The notes beneath the pieces are model-generated. The model was given only the letters and a program-made list of their open reading frames with translations, had not been told where the DNA came from and did no database searches. A stretch of DNA of 12,014 bases from Euperipatoides rowelli (lineage: Eukaryota > Onychophora > Udeonychophora > Euonychophora > Peripatopsidae): the NCBI GenBank assembly GCA_003024985.2, contig PXIH01S0005736.1; one strand, written 5' to 3'. Positions 7,535 through 12,014 of this stretch are shown one piece after another (positions within the stretch are counted from its first letter, which is position 1; each line of letters opens with the position of its first letter). The position numbers and the translations under genes were made by a program.

Positions 7535-7542
7535 CATGGATA
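7535..7542. repeat. Target-site duplication, right copy (hAT-like MITE)
   Basis: CATGGATA pairs with CATGAATA at 7229-7236. It contains the ATG GAT codons that begin the integrase motif MDIVGP. Confidence 0.7.
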
Positions 7543-7775
7543 TAGTCGGTCCTTTTCTATCACAAAGAGGGGGTATATATTATTCCATAGACTGATAATC
7601 TGTTCAGATTCACTATTGGAAGCTCTATAAAAACATGGAGGCTTCAACTGTAGCGAATGACTATATGATTAACGTTTCTGCCAGATATGGAGAATCAAGG
7701 GAGGTAGTGACAGATCAGGGAGCACTAACAACTGGAAAAATATTTAGGTCATTGTGTAATAAACTTAGTTTTTAA
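7536..7775 (+). pseudogene. Gypsy integrase catalytic-core fragment (DDE), truncated
   Basis: The frame beginning MDIVGPFLSQRGG carries the first catalytic Asp (codon 7539). It hits TGA TAA at 7593-7598, then continues in the same frame through EASTVANDYMINV, RYGESREVVTDQGAL and FRSLCNKLSF to TAA at 7773. The second catalytic Asp is in TDQG (codon 7713), 58 codons after the first, close to the family's usual spacing. The catalytic Glu, expected about 36 residues further on, is not found because the homology stops. The core would join element DNA to the host chromosome in an active copy. The 46-residue open frame at 7635-7775 is part of this, not a separate gene. Confidence 0.83.
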
Positions 7776-9070
7776 AAACAAATGTAGAAAAGTTTTACAA
7801 CACCTAATTGCTGACCCTAACTTAAACTTAACATGATTTTTATCTAAACGTAACTAAAAGATAGAAACTAAACTTTTAAAATTAAAGTTTAAACTTAACT
7901 AAAAAGAAAATTTTGTATACAGTGCACTCAATATTTAAACTATCAATAAATTATTAAGTCAACATTTTATATAAATGAATACTAAGGGAAATAATTAAAA
8001 AAACTAACTAAAATAAACTAAAGTGTATTATCATTGCTAATGTAAACAAAAACTAAATTGGTTTATATTAAATTAAGTCATGTTTAATTCATAATTTCTT
8101 CATATTCAATCAAATAATTAAGATAATCTCACTTTATTAAGCCATTTTCAAATAATCGCCATTGTAATTTATTTCCCATAATTACTAGCGAAATGTCCTA
8201 GTCTGCAAGATCTCACAATAGAAATACACTAAAATTAGATAAAAATAAAATATCCTTTAGTAATAGTAACCTATCTTTATTTAAAAATTTTAATATCTAC
8301 ATGTTAAATTTTCCCCTTTGTTCTGTGCCAACATGCCTGGCTGTGGTTGTTAATCCTTAGACAAAGGAGATCTCCCTGAAATCTTTAAACCAGACCCTTG
8401 TTTTGTTTACTTTTCCTAGCTAGTTTTCGACCCAGCCCGCACTGCGGTTTTATTTTTTTGAAAAGTTCAATTAGTGAAGAGAATTTTTTAATTATGAATT
8501 GTTTTGATTGTTGTTGGACTTTTTTCTTTTGACCTTATCACATTACAGTTTTATCTGAATTATAATTGATTGACGTCAATTCTTTAATATTTTGGCCCTG
8601 TGACTGGTTTCAGCCTATTATAGTTACTGAAATTATGGCAAGTCATTGTGGAGTGAAGAAGAAATAGACAAAATCACAAAGCAGATTGAACCAATACCAG
8701 ACCAGGTTTAAGCTCCATTAGTGATCCACATAGGGCAAACGGATCCAATTCAGAAGAAAGATGGAAACCAACAATAATCTGCCTCTAGTATCTGAAGGAA
8801 GACCTTTCACCTAACTTGCCAATTTCTCCACCCACAAGCTAATCAAAATTCTATGCACCTGTTACTTTCCAAAAAAATTTATAGAAAGATATTTTATACA
8901 TTTACATCGCAATCCTCTCACGTAACATCCACAAAAATATCATATTTTATTTAATGTGCAAAAGATAGCCTATTACAAGAAAATAAAACATTTTTTCATG
9001 CCTATTAAAAATAATGAAATCTTGTAACTATCCCTCTTTAATTTTCCTTATATTTAATCAATTTACTCTT
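7776..9070. other. AT-rich non-coding stretch
   Basis: From about 7800 to 8080 the + strand is rich in AACTAAA-type words and A outnumbers T, but there is no regular period. From 8325 to 8460 the base composition is more even (GCCAACATGCCTGGCTGTGG, then GACCCAGCCCGCACTGCGG), which may be an unrecognised element fragment. A consensus CRE octamer, TGACGTCA, lies at 8571-8578. No open frame, tRNA or element terminus could be supported. Confidence 0.5.
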
Positions 9071-10468
9071 CATGCCTGTCTTCGCGGAGCTCTGTCATCA
9101 TGAACAATAAATTTTAGAGACTCTTTCATCCCGCCCCATCTGCTGATCTTCCTGAAGAGAACAGTCAATATTCATCTCTGTATTCTATTTTAGTAATGTA
9201 TATTTTTTATTTTTAATTATTCTCTGTATATTCATAGAGCAGCATTGATTTAAGTTTTTCTTATATTTCTTTTGTTAGTCAGGAGTTTAGATAGCATGTT
9301 TTTTAAGTTTCATCATAAATTCCTTGTTTTAAAATAGTCAATTTATTTAATTTCTTCGTTGGGAAAGCCCTTATAAACTATTATTTTACTGCATAGTTAT
9401 TCACGCGTGAGCAAACACCAACTGTAATTTTTTATTGTTAATTTTATAAAAAGTATCTAATAACGCCTATGAAGGGAAAATATTGTTAAAATCATTGTTT
9501 ATACGTTTAACTTAACAGAAACATTTATTTTATTTATTAACACCTTGATAATGTTAAGAGCTTAAATTGAGCCTTTGTTGTTCGAGTCAGCTTCATTCTC
9601 TTTGCGCATACACTTTATTTGAATCAAATAATTTCACTCTAAATTCACTAATTAGTGTAAATGTAGTTATTAAAGCACATAATTTTTTTGTTTCCATCAT
9701 CCTTTATACAGTTAAGGTTCTCACGTGATGGTAAGCTGGAATTGGTGTCTCTAGTTACATTATATGAGCCTTCCATTGAGCTCAGCCCCCTTAAGTGAAA
9801 ACTGTCATTCAAAATCATTGAATATTTTAGTTAATTTAGGATGTTAGTTTTCTATTCCAATATGGTAAAGGGTGATCATACTAAGTTAACGGGATTTGAG
9901 ACGGTGTTCTAGGTTCGGCCTCGGCCTTCTTAGGATACCTCTATTTAGCAGTTTCTTAGCAATCACAGAGTTGGAATATTAGAAGTTTCCCCCTTTGCTA
10001 TAATCCATAATTGTATTAAGTGGATAATAGAAGTATGATTTATCTTAGTCTAGTCATCATGGTTTAAGACAAATATAAAACAAATANCCTACATTTATAC
10101 ACGATACTCTACATATAAATATATTCTCATCTGTTTGACCAGTCTGTACCAAATTTGGCATAGGTCTACTTACTATTTAAAACCCGGAGAAGAAAATAGA
10201 CTATTTTTGGCCTAGGTAAACAGAAGGCCGGGACATTAAATGTGTGTGTGAATGCATGCGATTTATAAAATTCTCAGAAATTTTGTAAAGATCATTAAAT
10301 AACTAGCTCAACTTTTTACACATTATTCTAGATAATTTCAGTATAATATTATTTGCTTTAAAATGTATATTTAAACAATTTTTGAAACGAGATCATTTCA
10401 GTATAACCATAGAGTCACAACAATGCACTCTATAATATACTCAAAGAGACACTTTGAAACATTTTGAA
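9071..10468. other. AT-rich non-coding stretch with small palindromes
   Basis: Nothing coding is recognised. Small structures seen are TTATTTGA-A-TCAAATAA at 9615-9631, CACTAATTAGTG at 9646-9657, and TCACGTGA at 9721-9728. From 9905 to 9945 the composition is richer in G and C (GGTTCGGCCTCGGCC). Base 10087 is an N. From about 10130 to 10230 a stretch containing CCAAATTTGGCATAGG and GGCCTAGG looks unlike its neighbours and may be element-derived, but I cannot name it. Confidence 0.5.
9615..9657. repeat. Pair of short perfect palindromes
   Basis: TTATTTGA and TCAAATAA pair perfectly around a single A (9615-9631). The 12-bp palindrome CACTAATTAGTG follows at 9646-9657 and contains the TAATTA core bound by many homeodomain proteins. 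In AT-rich DNA these can arise by chance. Confidence 0.6.
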
Positions 10469-10479
10469 CCCCCCCCCCC
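10469..10479. repeat. C-run of 11
   Basis: A run of 11 consecutive C bases lies between TTTTGAA and TCCTCATCAAAA in otherwise AT-rich DNA. It is the third C/G homopolymer of 11-13 bp in the window. The other two lie inside confirmed or candidate MITEs, so this may also mark an element, but no ends are visible. Confidence 0.8.
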
Positions 10480-11180
10480 TCCTCATCAAAAAAATATAGT
10501 AGTAGTAAGATGCTCTATTCTTTGCAATTGATAGCTTAAATTAATCAAAAATAGGCCTTTCTTGGTTGTTCTCTGTCTTGCTGTAGGACTCACAACAAAC
10601 TCCAAATCACATGACATTAATTTTTTTTTCTTTGCCTTTTAATAAAACTTAGAGCAAGTCTTTTGCTGGGGAAAGTTACTTTAAAATGTATATTTTAAGA
10701 AAGAATACTTTGTGTAACAATATTTATGGTACAGACCTGCGGAAAAACAACAGTAAAAGCCTGCGCTTCTGGGTAACAAAATATGCATTATAAAATGATA
10801 GAAAAAGAAACTAGTGTTTTAAAAGTCAAGTTAAAGTAAGAGAAAATATTATTTCAGCTAATAGTAAATTGCAATAAATGACAAGCTCATTATAATTTAG
10901 TAAAAGATTTTAGGTTATAGATAACAGAAGCTCAGGCAATGCTGGGTAATTAAATGCTAATTACAAATAAAATTGATATTTATTGTAATGAGTACATTTA
11001 ACTCTTTCATTCCTCAGTTTAAAGTGGTTTATCAATACTTATTTCAATTTCATTGATTTATGTGTATTTTTGAAAAAAAAAAAATGCTTGTTTAATTAAT
11101 CATTTTGTTATATTCGGCCCAAAAAATGCATCAAAACTCGACTTTTATTCCAATATGTATCAAAATATAAATCCAGACGC
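10480..11180. other. AT-rich stretch, no gene seen
   Basis: No open frame or RNA gene was found. TTTAAAATGTATATTT at 10682 also occurs, nearly identical, at 10357, and GATAATTTCAGTATA at 10331 resembles GATCATTTCAGTATA at 10391. These are short dispersed duplications without clear structure. A 12-A run lies at about 11073-11084. Confidence 0.45.
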
Positions 11181-11279
11181 TGACGTCAAGTCTATAATTT
11201 TGCCTGAAAAATCTCACGTGGACTCCAGTAATAGTGGTGTGGTTGTCAGACCAGACAGCCATTTTCTTAACAGACCAAT
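11181..11279 (+). promoter_or_regulatory. Cluster of CRE, E-box and CCAAT motifs
   Basis: Within 100 bp lie the full CRE octamer TGACGTCA (11181-11188), the E-box CACGTG (11215-11220) and CCAAT within GACCAATCAGA (11275-11279). The base composition here is also less AT-biased than the flanks. Such motifs occur together in animal promoters, but no TATA box, initiator or downstream coding exon can be shown. This could be a promoter or enhancer of a gene outside the window, an element's own control region, or chance. Confidence 0.25.
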
Positions 11280-11700
11280 CAGAATGATGTGAGCCTAGAA
11301 CCCGGATCCACTAAGTGACATTTTAGTAAATGGATACCAGCTTTATTTTAATATTTACAGTCCTAACCTTACCCTTGCCGTGAACCCTAACTCCTACTAC
11401 ATATTAACACATCAGGCTTGAACCCTAGGATAATCTAGATGTGAAATAATCACTTTCGATAATTTGACACCAATTTCTGTTGGCTCTCGCAATGACAGAA
11501 ATATATGCACAGATGTTAAAAATGTGGTAATTGTCACTTATTGGATACCGTTTCTAGGTACTTCTATCAGAATGTAGATCAATGATTCAAAGCCTGATTT
11601 TTTTATTTGCTGTGATTTTTATAAAGGCAGTCAAAACAAACACAAGTAGGCTGAAAATAAACCTTTAACAGTTTTTATTTGCATTAAAAAATATAATCTC

Positions 11701-11725
11701 TAAGAATATTTAAGAAATATTCTTA
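11701..11725. repeat. Perfect 11-bp inverted repeat with 3-nt loop
   Basis: TAAGAATATTT (11701-11711) and AAATATTCTTA (11715-11725) are perfect reverse complements around AAG. The stem is entirely AT-rich apart from one G:C pair and could extrude as a small hairpin. No function is evident. Confidence 0.75.
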
Positions 11726-11785
11726 AAAACTTTAGAAATAATAGTTAATTTGTTCTCATTATCGCGTAAAGTTAATAAGCTAACG

Positions 11786-11812
11786 TATAAAAGCCTCCCA
11801 GAGGTTTTTTTT
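11786..11812 (+). promoter_or_regulatory. TATA-like motif followed by mini-hairpin and T-run
   Basis: TATAAAAG occurs at 11786-11793. It is followed at once by CCTC-CCA-GAGG and a run of eight T. The TATA motif is good, but no initiator or transcript is identifiable downstream. The hairpin plus T-run resembles a Pol III stop or an accidental structure. The two readings are mutually awkward, so this is only a marked site. Confidence 0.15.
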
Positions 11813-12014
11813 CTCCTTATTCTTAAAATTGATTTCTATCCCAAGAATTATCTCAAAATTTTATGGATTTTATATTAATGCTAAGAAAGTAACTTTTTTT
11901 CTCTGTTCTTTTTTTTTTCTCTTCAAAACTTTATAACACTTTTGTTGACTATTTTTCTAAACAATAACATAATGAAGTCATGACTAGTGTCTGGATCCCA
12001 GATATGCATTTTCC

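Larger units (their letters stand above)
6850..7775 (+). mobile_element. Ty3/gypsy retrotransposon pol fragment, split by a MITE
   Basis: The region reads as the end of the RNase H-to-integrase connector followed by integrase. The + strand carries DPYIKSIKDKI (from 6859), FTIDNSQLILKR, the integrase zinc-binding region, a connector KKLYM reaching 7232, and then MDIVGPF (7536) and VVTDQGA (7704). The order and spacing fit the gypsy family, and the insertion at 7237-7534 lies exactly between the two halves. No LTR, gag, protease or RT is visible on either side. The left side abuts the foldback repeat near 6790, and the right side fades after 7775. It is an old fragment with several stops and frame changes, not an active element. 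Confidence 0.85.
11280..12014. other. AT-rich stretch to the window end, no gene seen
   Basis: The segment from 11361 to 11430 contains several CCTAAC and AACCCTA words, resembling decayed telomere-type repeats, but with no regular period. TAAGTGACA (11312) and TGTCACTTA (11532) form a 9-bp inverted pair, each followed downstream by GGATACC. T-runs are frequent after 11890. No coding frame was recognised. Confidence 0.45.

Noticed and set aside
7106-7647. Two minus-strand frames of 91 and 96 residues
   Set aside because: They read across the MITE and gypsy junctions on the opposite strand. No domain is visible.
8325-8460. Possible SINE or tRNA-like region with box A- and box B-like words
   Set aside because: The box A-like word TGGCTGTGG lacks key bases, the box B-like word is imperfect, and they are too far apart for a tRNA. 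No cloverleaf could be drawn.
8631-8711. Open stretch reading KSLWSEEEIDKITKQIEPI, resembling an exon
   Set aside because: There is a stop immediately upstream (8628), no convincing splice acceptor in between, and a stop at 8709. No flanking exon could be found.
11361-11430. Telomere-like CCCTAA words
   Set aside because: The words are few and irregular (CCTAACC, AACCCTAAC, AACCCTAGG), with no sustained period. This is too weak to call an interstitial telomere repeat.
11312-11547. Possible element bounded by TAAGTGACA and TGTCACTTA
   Set aside because: It is only a 9-bp inverted pair with no further end similarity and no target duplication, so it is likely chance.

Overview
The window looks like a gene-poor, AT-rich stretch of an animal nuclear genome. 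The evidence is the mix of decayed elements: a LINE of the CR1/L2/Jockey group, a piece of Ty3/gypsy pol, a hAT-like MITE, satellite and minisatellite arrays, and a long foldback repeat. I see no intact protein-coding gene, tRNA, rRNA or CRISPR array. Every open frame I could interpret belongs to a broken transposable element, to simple repeats, or to a shadow frame. An invertebrate host is plausible, but the sequence does not let me name a phylum.

Layout. 1-360: a short duplicated motif, then a G-run-bearing segment (178-352) that may be a small hAT-like MITE. 361-916: AT-rich with nothing recognisable. 917-3615: a 5'-truncated LINE on the + strand carrying the C-terminal part of an AP-like endonuclease, a reverse transcriptase split over all three frames, a polyadenylation signal and an (AAT)n tail. 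A 9-bp direct repeat flanks it. 3702-3864: a C/A-rich low-complexity tract. 3866-5890: about six diverged copies of a satellite unit (219-289 bp between anchors), the first split by a roughly 615-bp minisatellite built on GTTATTTTT. 5848-6790: a roughly 940-bp foldback with a 21-nt loop. Each arm holds a ~124-bp tandem duplication and an array of 19-bp units, and the outermost arm sequence is satellite.

6850-7775: a Ty3/gypsy pol fragment with the zinc-binding N-terminus and part of the integrase catalytic core. A 298-bp hAT-like MITE with a near-perfect 8-bp target duplication interrupts it immediately at the first catalytic Asp. 7776-12014: about 4.2 kb of AT-rich DNA without recognisable genes. 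It holds small palindromes, an 11-bp C-run, one ambiguous base (10087), a cluster of CRE, E-box and CCAAT motifs near 11.2 kb, and a TATA-like motif followed by a mini-hairpin and T-run near 11.8 kb.

Nothing works together as a pathway. The window records successive insertions and repeat amplification. The most unusual part is the satellite/minisatellite/foldback complex, whose 19-bp units read as an ETS-type core (ACCGGAAGTG) joined to a CRE-like octamer (TGACATCA).
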